Positions 34,953 to 44,291 of a stretch of DNA of 64,000 bases are shown here, piece after piece. Made by a program: the position numbers and the translations under genes. The stretch lies in the NCBI GenBank assembly GCA_947629385.1, contig CANRDO010000009.1, positions 1 through 64,000 on the forward strand. Direction: 5' to 3'. This stretch comes from an uncultured Lachnospiraceae bacterium (GTDB taxonomy: Bacteria; Bacillota; Clostridia; Lachnospirales; Lachnospiraceae). The stretch's first letter is position 1. Each line of letters opens with the position of its first letter. The notes below the pieces were generated by a model. That model ran no database searches and was not told the DNA's origin. It saw nothing but the letters and a program-made list of their open reading frames with translations.

Positions 34953-36362
34953 TCAGCTTGTCCTCTTTCGAGACCTGGGATTATTCTGCCCTGTCGAAGC
35001 CGTCACCTGCCACTGCTCAACACCCTCTGTGTTTTCCTTCTGGAACAGAATCTTGATCGTCGTGGCGATCAGCTGGAGGTCAAGCACGAATGAATAATTC
35101 TCAATATAGGTCAGATCAAGCTTCAGCTTGTCATAAGGTGTGGTATTGTACTTTCCATATACCTGCGCATACCCCGTGAGCCCTGCCTTTACCTTCAGGC
35201 GGTAGTCAAACTCCGGCAGCTCCTTCCTGTACTGGGCCGCAATCTCCGGGCGCTCCGGGCGCGGACCGACAAGAGACATATCGCCCTTGATGATATTGAA
35301 CAGCTGCGGGAGCTCGTCGAAGTGGATGTTGCGGAGCACCCTGCCAACCGGCGTGACACGGCTGTCTCCCTTCATCGCAAGCCGAGCTCCGCTCTTCTCG
35401 GAATCCACGCTCATGCTCCGGAATTTCAGCACCTGGAATACTTTTCCATCCTGTGTCAGGCGCGACTGCCTGTACAACACCGGCCCACCGTCATAGCATT
35501 TGACAAGAATTGCGATCACCAGAAGGATCGGCGAGAAGACAAGCAGCATCAGGCTGGCACAAACAATGTCAAATACACGCTTCAACACCTGCTGCTCTAC
35601 AGTCAAACCACGGTTGCGAAACAGCAGCAGCGGCGTGTCGAACAGATGAATCTTCTCTGCACTCATAATCATGATGTCCGAGATCTTTGGCTGACAGTAA
35701 CAGCGCATATTGTTTTCGAAACAGAATTTCAATATCAGGTTCCGCTCATGTGAAGGAATGTCTCCGATCACAACGGCCTGATAGCGGGGGATCTCCCTGC
35801 GGATATAATCGATGCCCTTGTCCAGGCTGATCATCCCGCTTATGATATATTTGTCCCTGCGTCCCTCCATCTTTTTCATCAGAGACCTTGGGCTCGCATC
35901 TCCATAAATCAGCAGAATCTCATGGGGCGGATAGATTTTTGTGTAGATCACGCGCATGAACAATACCCACAGCACTACCGCCACAAGGTTGACGGCTGTC
36001 ACACACAATATCGGCCCAATGTGCTGCAGAAAACGCCATCGACCGATCAGGGCAAGCTGCAGGTAGGCAACCACATTCACAAGAAGAACCGAAAAGATCT
36101 GCGAGAGGAGCACATCCAGCACTCTCTGATATCCCACCTTGAAGGCGGAGAAAAGTCTGGATACCAAAACTACCATGAGCGCATACAGTGCGATCAAAGT
36201 CCAGTGTCCCCAATAGCCGTATCTTCTTCCTATGACAGCGCTCACGTGATATTCTTCAAACCAGGCATACGCAAACACGCCTGTCTGAATCGCAACAATC
36301 AGAACAGATGCCAAAAACATGATCAAGCGCTTGTATTGTTCTCGTTTTCTCACTTTTGCCAC
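34953..36362 (-). CDS. Membrane sugar transferase (polyprenyl glycosylphosphotransferase)
   Basis: The 469-residue protein starts surface glycan synthesis by moving a sugar phosphate from a nucleotide sugar to undecaprenyl phosphate. Four or five membrane helices occupy residues 10-140. A Rossmann-like middle part follows, and the conserved bacterial sugar transferase domain begins at about 265 with KRVFDIVCASLMLLVFSP. Key blocks are KFRSMSVDSEKSG, DELPQLFNI, GDMSLVGPRPERPE and the PGLTG-like KAGLTGYAQVYGKY. It is transcribed from a good promoter at 36382-36410, divergent from the L,D-transpeptidase gene. Confidence 0.93.
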   Translation of the reverse strand: MAKVRKREQYKRLIMFLASVLIVAIQTGVFAYAWFEEYHVSAVIGRRYGYWGHWTLIALYALMVVLVSRLFSAFKVGYQRVLDVLLSQIFSVLLVNVVAYLQLALIGRWRFLQHIGPILCVTAVNLVAVVLWVLFMRVIYTKIYPPHEILLIYGDASPRSLMKKMEGRRDKYIISGMISLDKGIDYIRREIPRYQAVVIGDIPSHERNLILKFCFENNMRCYCQPKISDIMIMSAEKIHLFDTPLLLFRNRGLTVEQQVLKRVFDIVCASLMLLVFSPILLVIAILVKCYDGGPVLYRQSRLTQDGKVFQVLKFRSMSVDSEKSGARLAMKGDSRVTPVGRVLRNIHFDELPQLFNIIKGDMSLVGPRPERPEIAAQYRKELPEFDYRLKVKAGLTGYAQVYGKYNTTPYDKLKLDLTYIENYSFVLDLQLIATTIKILFQKENTEGVEQWQVTASTGQNNPRSRKRTS

Positions 36363-36381
36363 TCCTCATTGATTTCAGCAT

Positions 36382-36410
36382 ATTATAGAACAATTCGACA
36401 CAATTGACAA
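36382..36410 (-). promoter_or_regulatory. Promoter of the sugar transferase gene
   Basis: Minus strand: TTGTCA (36405-36410), 17 bp, TATAAT (36382-36387), about 20 bp before the start codon. Confidence 0.75.
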
Positions 36411-36433
36411 CCTAAAAGGAAAGTTGATTTAAA

Positions 36434-36451
36434 AAATTCTTAAGAATTTTC
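36434..36451. repeat. 18-bp perfect palindrome between divergent promoters
   Basis: AAAATTC-TTAA-GAATTTT, located between the -35 boxes of the sugar transferase promoter and the L,D-transpeptidase promoter. It could be a shared operator; no regulator is evident nearby. Confidence 0.5.
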
Positions 36452-36466
36452 CTTCTTCACTTTTCT

Positions 36467-36495
36467 TGCATTCCAGACATGCAACAGATATAATC
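36467..36495 (+). promoter_or_regulatory. Promoter of the L,D-transpeptidase gene
   Basis: TTGCAT (36467-36472), 17 bp, TATAAT (36490-36495), with a leader of about 65 bases. Confidence 0.75.
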
Positions 36496-36566
36496 AATTT
36501 AAATGAAGGGGTTTTCTGTATTTTTCGGATTATTTTACCTGTTTATACACATGGAGGGGGATTATC

Positions 36567-38378
36567 ATGAAAAGATTGTTTTTTCCTTGTTTTCTGGCTA
36601 TAGGTCTGGCGCTTGCTTCTCCCGCGGCCACATTCGTTCCCGGATCGGAGGGTGCTTCTGTCCTGGCGGCTGAGCCGGAGACTCCTGCCACAGAAGCTCC
36701 GGCTCCGGCGGTTACCGGATGGCAGCAGGATGCGAGCGGCTGGTATTACTTACAGAATGGCGTGAAGCTTACGGGCTGGCAGGATCTGGGCGGGAACCGA
36801 TACTATTTCAACGCATCCGGCTATCGCGTTTCCGGAAACTACAAGATAGGTGAAAACTATTACCTGTTCCGTCCTGCGACTGAGGCCGAGAACCCGGGTG
36901 CCCTGTGCCGCGATGCGGCTGGATTAGTCAGCTTCCGGAGCAATCCGAATGTCTACTACTACCTGACTTCTGGGAAGCAGGGTATTCTTACCGTCAACAA
37001 ATGGGTGAAGAGCAATGGCGGATACTACTATGCCAACTCCAAGGGCTTGATCAAGCTTGGCACGATCACCGTGAAGAAAAAGCGCTATCATATCACCAAG
37101 GATGGACGCATGACCTTCTACGGAAAGTCTTCCTATGATAATGGATACTATTATGCCAAGTCAAACGGAGTCCTGAAGACCGGCTTTCAGACGATTGGTG
37201 GGAAGAAATACTACTTTGACAAAAAGACAGGCAAGCGCGCATCTGGTGCTACCGTGGTCGGCAAATACACGTATTATTTCCGCAATAACGGCACTATCAG
37301 GACCGGCTGGGTAAAGAAGTCTGGTAAGACCAAGGTGTATTATTACGACAGCAATGGCCGTCGTGTCTCAGGCTGGTATACGATCAAAGGGAAGAAATAC
37401 TATTTTGACCCGAAGAAGGACGATACCCGCGTACAGAATTGCTGGAAGAAAATCAATAAGAAGTACTACTACTTCAACGCGTCCGGCGTGATGCAGACCG
37501 GTTTTTTTACAGTCAATGGCAAACGCTATTATACCAATTCGAATGGCGTGCGCAAAAAGGGCTGGCAGACCGTCAGTGGTCGAAAATATTATATCGACCC
37601 GAAAACTCACGTTGTCACGACCGGCTGGCTCACATATAATAAGAAAAAATACTATCTGAACCCGAACACATCCGCCAGTGCATATGGCGCAGCAGTGACG
37701 GGCTGGGTAAATATTCCTACCAGCAACGGCAAAAAGAAATACTGGTATTATTTCAACGATGATGGAAGCATGTATACCGGGTGGCTCACGCAGAATGGCA
37801 AGCGCTACTATTTCAAACCGTCCAACGGCCGGATGTTCACCGGGAAGCATACCATTTCCGGAAAGGAATACAACTTTGACAAGAACGGTGTGCTCTTAGC
37901 GGCTACGCCTACAGGAGCATGGCGCATCGAGGTCAACCGCAGGAGCTGTTTTGTGGTCGTATACCGTGGCGATACACCGGTGCGAGCGTTTGTGTGTTCT
38001 ACCGCTGCAGACGGAGTCAGCACGCCGACCGGCACCTTCTCTCTGAAAGATAAGCTCCGCTGGCACGAATTGAAAGGACCTACCTGGGGTCAGTACTGCT
38101 CCCATATTACACCGGATATCCTGTTCCATTCCGTGCCGAATTATCAGCGCGACAACCACACGCTTGAATCAGACCAGTACAACAAGCTCGGAACGCCGGC
38201 TTCGGCAGGCTGCATTCGGCTCACGGTTGAGCATGCAAAATATCTGTACGATAACTGCCCGATCGGCACCAAGGTCATTGTCAGCGATTCCGTTGCACGG
38301 CCGAGCGGCGTCGTCATCGAGACAGCGCCGAAGATTCCTTTGTCGCAGAACTACGATCCTACCGATCCTAACGCCTGA
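36567..38378 (+). CDS. Secreted L,D-transpeptidase with cell-wall-binding repeats
   Basis: The 603-residue protein has a signal peptide (about residues 1-32), a Pro/Ala/Glu linker, and about 18 aromatic wall-binding repeats of the form GWxxxxGxxYYF (about 50-450). The C-terminal YkuD domain (about 455-570) carries the active-site signature PASAGCIRL, with Cys 549 as nucleophile and an upstream His in HSVPNYQ. Such enzymes form 3-3 cross-links in peptidoglycan or attach proteins to it. A strong GGAGGGGG site precedes the ATG. It stands alone on the plus strand, with its own promoter and terminator. Confidence 0.95.
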   Translation: MKRLFFPCFLAIGLALASPAATFVPGSEGASVLAAEPETPATEAPAPAVTGWQQDASGWYYLQNGVKLTGWQDLGGNRYYFNASGYRVSGNYKIGENYYLFRPATEAENPGALCRDAAGLVSFRSNPNVYYYLTSGKQGILTVNKWVKSNGGYYYANSKGLIKLGTITVKKKRYHITKDGRMTFYGKSSYDNGYYYAKSNGVLKTGFQTIGGKKYYFDKKTGKRASGATVVGKYTYYFRNNGTIRTGWVKKSGKTKVYYYDSNGRRVSGWYTIKGKKYYFDPKKDDTRVQNCWKKINKKYYYFNASGVMQTGFFTVNGKRYYTNSNGVRKKGWQTVSGRKYYIDPKTHVVTTGWLTYNKKKYYLNPNTSASAYGAAVTGWVNIPTSNGKKKYWYYFNDDGSMYTGWLTQNGKRYYFKPSNGRMFTGKHTISGKEYNFDKNGVLLAATPTGAWRIEVNRRSCFVVVYRGDTPVRAFVCSTAADGVSTPTGTFSLKDKLRWHELKGPTWGQYCSHITPDILFHSVPNYQRDNHTLESDQYNKLGTPASAGCIRLTVEHAKYLYDNCPIGTKVIVSDSVARPSGVVIETAPKIPLSQNYDPTDPNA

Positions 38379-38449
38379 TCCCTTGCGATCTGATAATTCA
38401 GAAAGGCAAAAGCAGCTAATTTTTCCTCTCGCGGATCTGCACATAAAAC

Positions 38450-38488
38450 AGGCTGACATGGAAATGCTCCATGTCAGCCTTTCTATTT
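38450..38488 (+). terminator. Terminator after the L,D-transpeptidase gene
   Basis: Perfect 12-bp stem AGGCTGACATGG / CCATGTCAGCCT, loop of 7 bases, then TTCTATTTT. Confidence 0.9.
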
Positions 38489-38550
38489 TACCCTTCGTTC
38501 TGTTCGCTTCATGCGTGCACCGGCACAGAAGCCGGCGTCTCCTTCCCGCC

Positions 38551-38814
38551 TCAGGACTGGCTCTCTATGAACGCCGCAATCGTCTCACATGCCTCTTTCT
38601 CATCCGCTCCGCTGCACACAAGCGTAATCTCATCATCCTGCTGCACACAGGCGCTCAGGATACCCAGAATGCTCTTCGCACTGAATTCTTTGTTTCGGAA
38701 ACAGATCTTGATCTCTGATTTGTACTCTGTCGCCATCTTGCACAGCTCTCCGGCCGGCCTGAGATGCAGGCCAAGTTGATTTTTAACTGTCAATCTTCTC
38801 TCTATCAATGTCAT
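38551..38814 (-). CDS. HPr-family phosphocarrier protein
   Basis: The 87-residue protein has the HPr fold with the phosphorylatable His 17 in LGLHLRPAGEL and a Ser 48 in SAKSILGI, corresponding to His15 and Ser46 of ptsH products. Both regulatory sites are therefore present, unlike Crh, which lacks the His. The core RPA is kept, but the following residues (GELCKMA) differ from the usual TxLV, so it may be a paralogue rather than the main HPr. Its start overlaps the cdaR stop by 4 bp (ATGA), linking it to the cdaA-cdaR transcript. No other PTS gene lies nearby. Confidence 0.88.
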   Translation of the reverse strand: MTLIERRLTVKNQLGLHLRPAGELCKMATEYKSEIKICFRNKEFSAKSILGILSACVQQDDEITLVCSGADEKEACETIAAFIESQS

Positions 38815-40118
38815 TCCTCCACATTCTGTCCGTCATCATCCGGCAAGCGCTCTTGCTCTTCCGCAGTCACGACAAGGCTCACATCCGCAGTCAACGTATA
38901 ATCCTCAGGAAGCTCGATCTTGACAGGAATCTCATAATTCCCGGGCTCTGTGCAAACATCCAAATCGATACTTGCCTTAATGTCTTGAACCGTGATCGTG
39001 CCATCCTTATCATTGGAATGTACCTGTATCGAAATCTCATCCGCCGGTGAAAACGTGAGATTCATGTCCTCCGGACGGTTTAAAATTTCCAGATTTGACA
39101 GCGGAATCCGCAGCGTATGATCTCCGCTCTGCTCAATCTGTACAGACACGGCGACCTCCGGCTCAGCCTCCGACACCAGTCGAAGCTCCGGGTTATCCGC
39201 AAGCGTCTCTGTGATATCCATGTCTCGGATAAAGCTCTCAGACACATTGTCAATCGAAATGCTGTCCTTTAAGACAAGCTGCCCTCCCAGCGCATCAAGC
39301 GCTTCCTTTGTGCCGACCAGACTCACCGTCTCTGGCATCACCGACACTCCGGTCAATCGATATCCTTCCACCGGAGTCCCTGTGACTTCTACCTTGACGT
39401 CAATGTCATTTCTGACCTCCCACAGCGTCACATCTACCATGACCGTATTCTCAGCCAGAAGTACACCGGTCGAATCCTTCACCTGCAGGCGACTCATCTG
39501 CATAGCATCGCCGTTCTTATCGTACACATTGATCGTCGCGCTGAGACGCTGATCGTTGCTTATGCGGGCCACGCTGACGGAAGCCACCACCTGCCCGATC
39601 CGGTTGAGCATACTCTCCGGACCTGCAATCTGCACGGTCTTGCCTTGTACAATTTCTGTTCTGCCTACCTCATAGCCCTTCTCCGGCTGTCCCGTCGTCG
39701 AGACGTTGACTACGAACTCGCTTTGCTTTCTCTGCTCAAGCTTCACCTTCATCGACGAGGGGACGACCTCTATCTCATCCCAGCTTACCGCCGGGTCGCT
39801 GCAGACCACAGAAAGAGGCACGGTATTCATCTCATTCAGATTCTCCATATCAGCCGTCACAGTGAAGTCATTCTGCACAAGCCGATCCAGAACGCTGCTG
39901 CGCTCCGTCACTTTCAACACGACCGATTCATCAGAGACAATATCATATACCTTGTCGATCTCCGTCACGCTCTCCCCATTGATAACCTGGATTGGCACGT
40001 CCCGAAACAGCTTTGAGCGCGTCGGATTGTCTATATTATCGATCAAAATCCAGATCAGGAAAGCCACGATAAGCGATAACAGCTTCAGGCTCAGGTTGCG
40101 CGTCAATTTATGTTTCAT
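38811..40118 (-). CDS. cdaR: CdaR (YbbR-domain) regulator of diadenylate cyclase
   Basis: CdaR is membrane-anchored outside the cell and modulates CdaA. The 435-residue protein has one N-terminal transmembrane helix (LKLLSLIVAFLIWILIDN), followed by a chain of YbbR-type beta domains, with repeated VxVxVTGTPVEGYxxxG-like segments. It overlaps cdaA by 11 bp and the HPr-like gene by 4 bp, so all three are probably translated together. glmM, which usually completes this operon in Firmicutes, is not here. Confidence 0.93.
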   Translation of the reverse strand: MKHKLTRNLSLKLLSLIVAFLIWILIDNIDNPTRSKLFRDVPIQVINGESVTEIDKVYDIVSDESVVLKVTERSSVLDRLVQNDFTVTADMENLNEMNTVPLSVVCSDPAVSWDEIEVVPSSMKVKLEQRKQSEFVVNVSTTGQPEKGYEVGRTEIVQGKTVQIAGPESMLNRIGQVVASVSVARISNDQRLSATINVYDKNGDAMQMSRLQVKDSTGVLLAENTVMVDVTLWEVRNDIDVKVEVTGTPVEGYRLTGVSVMPETVSLVGTKEALDALGGQLVLKDSISIDNVSESFIRDMDITETLADNPELRLVSEAEPEVAVSVQIEQSGDHTLRIPLSNLEILNRPEDMNLTFSPADEISIQVHSNDKDGTITVQDIKASIDLDVCTEPGNYEIPVKIELPEDYTLTADVSLVVTAEEQERLPDDDGQNVEE

Positions 40119-40983
40119 TTTTGCTCCAACCTTTCCAGAATTTGAATTTTTTCGGCGTCACTGTCTTGTTTTGAAGAATGACAAGTTGCTCTCTCAGCTT
40201 CTCCTGAGAAATATTTCTTGTAAGCTCTCCTTTGTACGCGACGGAAACCCAGCCTGTCTCTTCAGAAACGATCACCGTCAAGGAATCCGTCACCTCGCTG
40301 ATGCCCACTCCGGCCCTGTGTCTCGTGCCAAGCTCCTTGCTGAGCATCATATTGTCCGAGAGCGGAAGGTAACACGTCGCCGCAGTGATGCGGTTCTCCC
40401 GGACAATGACTGCGCCGTCGTGCAGAGGTGTATTGTGCTCAAAAATATTGATCAGAAGCTGACTCGTCACGACAGAATCCAGAACAATCCCCGTGCGCTC
40501 ATATTCATCCAGACGAATATTCTGCTCGATCACAATCAGAGCCCCCGTCTTAGCCCTTGCCATCTCAAAGGTAGCCTTGACAATCTCATTCACCGTCCGG
40601 TCGCTGAAGCGTTCTGACGTCTCTTTGGTATCCAGCATCGGAAACAGTGATGTAAAAATCTGCTGCTCACCAATCCGCTCCAACGCGCGCCGCAGCTCCG
40701 GCTGGAAGATAACCAACGCAGCTATGATCGCTATATCAATCGCCCGGCTTACGATGTAGATCAGCGTGTCCATCTGAAACAGGTATACAATGGAAACGCA
40801 GACGACAACAACCATGATGCCCTTGAGCAGCGTCCAAGCCTTGGTATTCTTGATCCAGAGCAGAATGCTGTATACAAGAAAAGCCAGAATGATGATTTCC
40901 AGCACATTTGTCAGTGTAATGGTCGAGATCGGATCCGTAAACCATGTCAGGTAGTTCCGAAACCACATCCTAATCGTACTCAT
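40108..40983 (-). CDS. cdaA: Diadenylate cyclase CdaA
   Basis: CdaA makes the second messenger c-di-AMP from two ATP and controls potassium, osmolyte and cell-wall balance. The 291-residue protein has three N-terminal membrane helices (to about residue 90) and the DAC domain with both catalytic motifs: DGA (189-191, in PLHDGAVIV) and RHR (in LGTRHRAGVG, about 221-223). AGGAGGAG precedes the ATG. It is the first gene of cdaA-cdaR-HPr, with an extended -10 promoter just upstream. Confidence 0.97.
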   Translation of the reverse strand: MSTIRMWFRNYLTWFTDPISTITLTNVLEIIILAFLVYSILLWIKNTKAWTLLKGIMVVVVCVSIVYLFQMDTLIYIVSRAIDIAIIAALVIFQPELRRALERIGEQQIFTSLFPMLDTKETSERFSDRTVNEIVKATFEMARAKTGALIVIEQNIRLDEYERTGIVLDSVVTSQLLINIFEHNTPLHDGAVIVRENRITAATCYLPLSDNMMLSKELGTRHRAGVGISEVTDSLTVIVSEETGWVSVAYKGELTRNISQEKLREQLVILQNKTVTPKKFKFWKGWSKNET

Positions 40984-41013
40984 CCCGGCTCCTCCTTTCC
41001 TATATACAGAGTA

Positions 41014-41022
41014 AGTATATCA
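41014..41022 (-). promoter_or_regulatory. Extended -10 promoter of cdaA
   Basis: Minus strand TGATATACT, an extended -10 element 30 bp upstream of the cdaA start. The TGA of this element is also the stop codon of the comF-like gene. No good -35 was seen. Confidence 0.45.
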
Positions 41023-41790
41023 CACTTTCTTCGCTGTGCATACCGCCTTTTTTCCTTTTCCGGTACATAAAACGACAAAAAATATAAATTGCACACCACT
41101 TTTTCTCAGAACGCGTCCGAGCTCGTCCATCGTGCTCCCGGTTGTGTACACATCATCCACCAGAAGCACACAGCGAAACGGTGCAAAACCTCCGCGCACC
41201 GCAAAACATCCTCGCAGATTTTTCATCCGCTCCTGTCTGCTGAGCGTCTTCTGAGGACGAACCATGCGCGTGCAGTACAAAAGGGCATTCTCCACAGGGA
41301 TGCCGGTCAGCCTGCCGATCTCCTCTGCAAGAAGCTCTGATTGGTTATAGCCGCGACTGCGCCGCTTCCGTGGATACATCGGAACCGGAAGGATCGCCTC
41401 CGGCCTCCAACGCGGAAGATACTGCACGAGCACTCTGCTCATCGACTCTGCAAAAAATGGCACATACTCCCGTCGATTGGATGATTTCATGCGATATACA
41501 GAATGCCGCAGCGCTCCCGTATAGGTAAACGCCGCGACACCTCGGTCATAATAATGAGCTTGCTTCTGACAGTCCTCACAGTATTCCTGTCCTTCGTCTC
41601 CGACTGGCTTGCCGCATTTCATGCATGCATTCTCTCCGACCCACGGCAAAGCTTTCGCGCAGGATGGACAACAGCGCTTCCATCTTATGTCCAAAACCTC
41701 GTCGCAGATCGGACAGCGCGGCGGATACAGAAGATTCAACAGCGCTTCCTTTCTTCTGGTATTCCTGATATTTCCTATCTTCCTGTTCAA
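41020..41790 (-). CDS. ComF-family phosphoribosyltransferase-like protein
   Basis: ComF proteins take part in DNA uptake and possibly primosome function. The 256-residue protein has a zinc finger at the N terminus (CPICDE...CCPSC...CMKCGK...CEDCQK) and a phosphoribosyltransferase-type PRPP loop at the C terminus (VLLVDDVYTTGSTMDE). Its start overlaps the recD2 stop by 4 bp, so the two DNA-processing genes are translationally coupled. Confidence 0.92.
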   Translation of the reverse strand: MNRKIGNIRNTRRKEALLNLLYPPRCPICDEVLDIRWKRCCPSCAKALPWVGENACMKCGKPVGDEGQEYCEDCQKQAHYYDRGVAAFTYTGALRHSVYRMKSSNRREYVPFFAESMSRVLVQYLPRWRPEAILPVPMYPRKRRSRGYNQSELLAEEIGRLTGIPVENALLYCTRMVRPQKTLSRQERMKNLRGCFAVRGGFAPFRCVLLVDDVYTTGSTMDELGRVLRKSGVQFIFFVVLCTGKGKKAVCTAKKV

Positions 41791-44018
41791 TCGGTCTTCC
41801 CTGTTTTCTCCCCCTGCGCCAACTCACAAATTCGTTCCGTCAGAGAAGTATAGCGCTTCTGCTCCATCGTGTTGTCGATCATCTGTGCAAACGTCTCCGG
41901 GTCTCCGACAATCGTCACACATTTCCGCGCACGTGTCACGGCCGTGTACAAAAGGTTGCGATTCATCAGCATGCGTGGACCGTTCAGCAGAGGTATCACA
42001 ACGGCCGGATATTCGCTTCCCTGCGACTTGTGAATCGTCACCGCATATGCAAGCTCCAGCTCCTCCAGCCCAGAATATGGATACTCCACCATGCGATGCT
42101 CATCGAACTCGACGGTCACCCGCTCCGTGTGCAGGTTGATTTCCCGGATGATCCCCATATCTCCATTGAAGATTCCTTCCCCCTTCTCGACCGGAATTCC
42201 GTAACGGCCGCGTATCTCCCATTCGATCTGATAATTGTTTTTGATCTGCATGACCTTGTCACCCTCGCGGAAGATCTGACCACCATATTCATGCTCGCAC
42301 TTCTCGCGATTCGGCGGATTCAAATACTCCTGCAGAATGCGATTCAGTCGTTCTACGCCAAGCAACCCTTTGCGCATCGGCGTCAGCACCTGGATATCAA
42401 ACGGCTCCGCGTCCACATAGCGCGGCAGCTTTTCCCTGATCAACTGAATTACAATGCTGATGATCACATTCGCGTCATACCGCTTCAGGAAGAAAAAGTC
42501 CCGGCTCTTGTTATTCAGCGCTACCTGCTCCCCCCGGTTGATGCGGTGTGCATTCACAACAATATCACTCTCTGACGCCTGCCGGAAAATCTTTGTCAGA
42601 CATACCACCGGCACCTTTTCCGAATCAATAATATCCTTCAACACACTTCCGGGCCCCACAGAAGGAAGCTGGTTTCGGTCTCCGACCATGATCAGGCGCG
42701 TCCCGACCGTAACTGCATCCAGCAGCGCATGCATCAGGTGGATGTCTACCATTGACATCTCATCGATGATCACAACATCTGCCTCCAGCGGATCCTGTGC
42801 ATTTTTCGAAAAGCTGACCGCATTCCCATCCTGCGCGCCCGAGATCTCCAGCATCCGATGAATCGTCCTCGCCTCATATCCGGTCGCTTCCGTCATCCGC
42901 TTCGCGGCACGACCGGTCGGGGCAGCCAGAAGGATCTGCAGACCCTCCGACTCAAAGTAAGAGATCAGAGTGTTGATCGTTGTCGTCTTTCCGGTGCCCG
43001 GCCCTCCTGTGATCACGAGCAAGCCGCAGCGCACGGATTCGATCACTGCCTTTTTCTGCATCTCATCCAGATACGTGCCTGTCTCCTTCTCGATCTCGGC
43101 TATTTTCCTCTGGATCGTCGCTTCGTCAATCTCTCCGGTAATGTTGAGATCGCAAAGCATACGTGCCGTGTCCAGCTCCGTGAAGTACGCAGACGCGCTG
43201 TACACTCGCTCCTGCTCCTCCCGTTTAATCACGATCTTTCGCTCGATCGACAAATCGATCAGATATTGATCAATGTTCTCAAGCGGTACACCAAGCAGCT
43301 CTCCCGCCCTCTGCATGAGCTGATCCTTCGGCAGAAAAATATGACCTTCTCCGCCGGCTTTTTTCAGAATATAAAAAACCGCACATTTCACGCGATATTC
43401 AGAATCTGCTCGGACTCCTGCCCGTATTGCAATCTCGTCCGCGATGCGAAAGCCTACGCCGTCAATATCCTCTGCAAGACGGTACGGATTCTCCTGCATT
43501 ACCCGGTAAAGCTCCTGCCCATACTGCTGGTAGATCTTAGCTGCCAGCGTCGTCGTAATTCCGTACTGCTGCAGAAAGATCATCGCCTTACGCATGTCGC
43601 GCTTCTCGTATACCTGCTGCGCAATCTCGCGCGCTTTTTTCTCACTGATCCCTTTGATCTCCGCAAGACGCTCCGGCTCCTCCTCGATGATCCGTAGAGT
43701 GTCCTCCCGGAAATGTCTCACAATTCTGGCCGCAAGCGCAGCTCCGACGCCCTTGATCGCTCCGGAGCCCAGATAGCGCTCGACAGCCTCCTCATCCTCC
43801 GGCGTCTTGACCGTGCAGGTCTCAATTTTAAACTGCTCCCCATACGACGGGTGTGATATGTACTGTCCGCTCAGCTCAACCTTCTCTCCCTCACCGACGT
43901 AGGAGAGCGTCCCAACGCATGTAACTTCCTCATCGTCGACGGTCAGAACCATGACCGTATAGCCATTGTCGGCGTTGCGGAAAATAATATGGTCAATGTA
44001 ACCTTCTAATTTTTCCAT
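41787..44018 (-). CDS. recD2: RecD2-type ATP-dependent DNA helicase
   Basis: RecD2 is a 5'-3' superfamily 1B helicase acting in repair without RecBC. The 743-residue protein has an N-terminal OB-like part, helix-hairpin-helix segments (GSGAIKGVGAALAARIV, IKGISEKKAREIA), then the helicase core with Walker A GGPGTGKTT, motif II VIIDEMSMVD, GDRNQLPSVGPG and the C-terminal TIHKSQGSEYPAV and LYTAVTRA. ATG 44018 has GGAGGAGC directly before it. The frame is open upstream to 44117, but the extra part lies partly in repeat DNA. comF follows with 4 bp of overlap. Confidence 0.94.
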   Translation of the reverse strand: MEKLEGYIDHIIFRNADNGYTVMVLTVDDEEVTCVGTLSYVGEGEKVELSGQYISHPSYGEQFKIETCTVKTPEDEEAVERYLGSGAIKGVGAALAARIVRHFREDTLRIIEEEPERLAEIKGISEKKAREIAQQVYEKRDMRKAMIFLQQYGITTTLAAKIYQQYGQELYRVMQENPYRLAEDIDGVGFRIADEIAIRAGVRADSEYRVKCAVFYILKKAGGEGHIFLPKDQLMQRAGELLGVPLENIDQYLIDLSIERKIVIKREEQERVYSASAYFTELDTARMLCDLNITGEIDEATIQRKIAEIEKETGTYLDEMQKKAVIESVRCGLLVITGGPGTGKTTTINTLISYFESEGLQILLAAPTGRAAKRMTEATGYEARTIHRMLEISGAQDGNAVSFSKNAQDPLEADVVIIDEMSMVDIHLMHALLDAVTVGTRLIMVGDRNQLPSVGPGSVLKDIIDSEKVPVVCLTKIFRQASESDIVVNAHRINRGEQVALNNKSRDFFFLKRYDANVIISIVIQLIREKLPRYVDAEPFDIQVLTPMRKGLLGVERLNRILQEYLNPPNREKCEHEYGGQIFREGDKVMQIKNNYQIEWEIRGRYGIPVEKGEGIFNGDMGIIREINLHTERVTVEFDEHRMVEYPYSGLEELELAYAVTIHKSQGSEYPAVVIPLLNGPRMLMNRNLLYTAVTRARKCVTIVGDPETFAQMIDNTMEQKRYTSLTERICELAQGEKTGKTD

Positions 44019-44107
44019 GCTCCTCCAAGTAAAATGATGGTGGTCTGACTTCGTGTATAGTTCACTTAAATGTAATCCGAACGCGTGCTCTGTCTGCGGA
44101 TGTTCCG

Positions 44108-44214
44108 CCGCAAACACGTTGTTCTCCTTGATTCGCTGCGCCGCCTATGGACAGCTGTCTACGCAAACTCGCTTCGCTCAGACATGCTCCGACAGCTGTC
44201 GCTATGCTCGCGAA
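44108..44214. repeat. Dispersed 107-bp repeat unit, copy 2 (inverted)
   Basis: The reverse complement matches 1-107 at 106 of 107 positions, including both GACAGCTGTC palindromes. It lies upstream of recD2 in the 524-bp gap between recD2 and mreB, next to the MITE-like element. The bases between the two (44215-44291) contain further short inverted repeats and no gene. Confidence 0.9.
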
Positions 44215-44291
44215 TCCTGCGTCGAACTGCCTATCGTTTGCGCACGGAACACCGACAGCTCAGCGCACGCTGTTTCGTTTCGTATTCCAAC

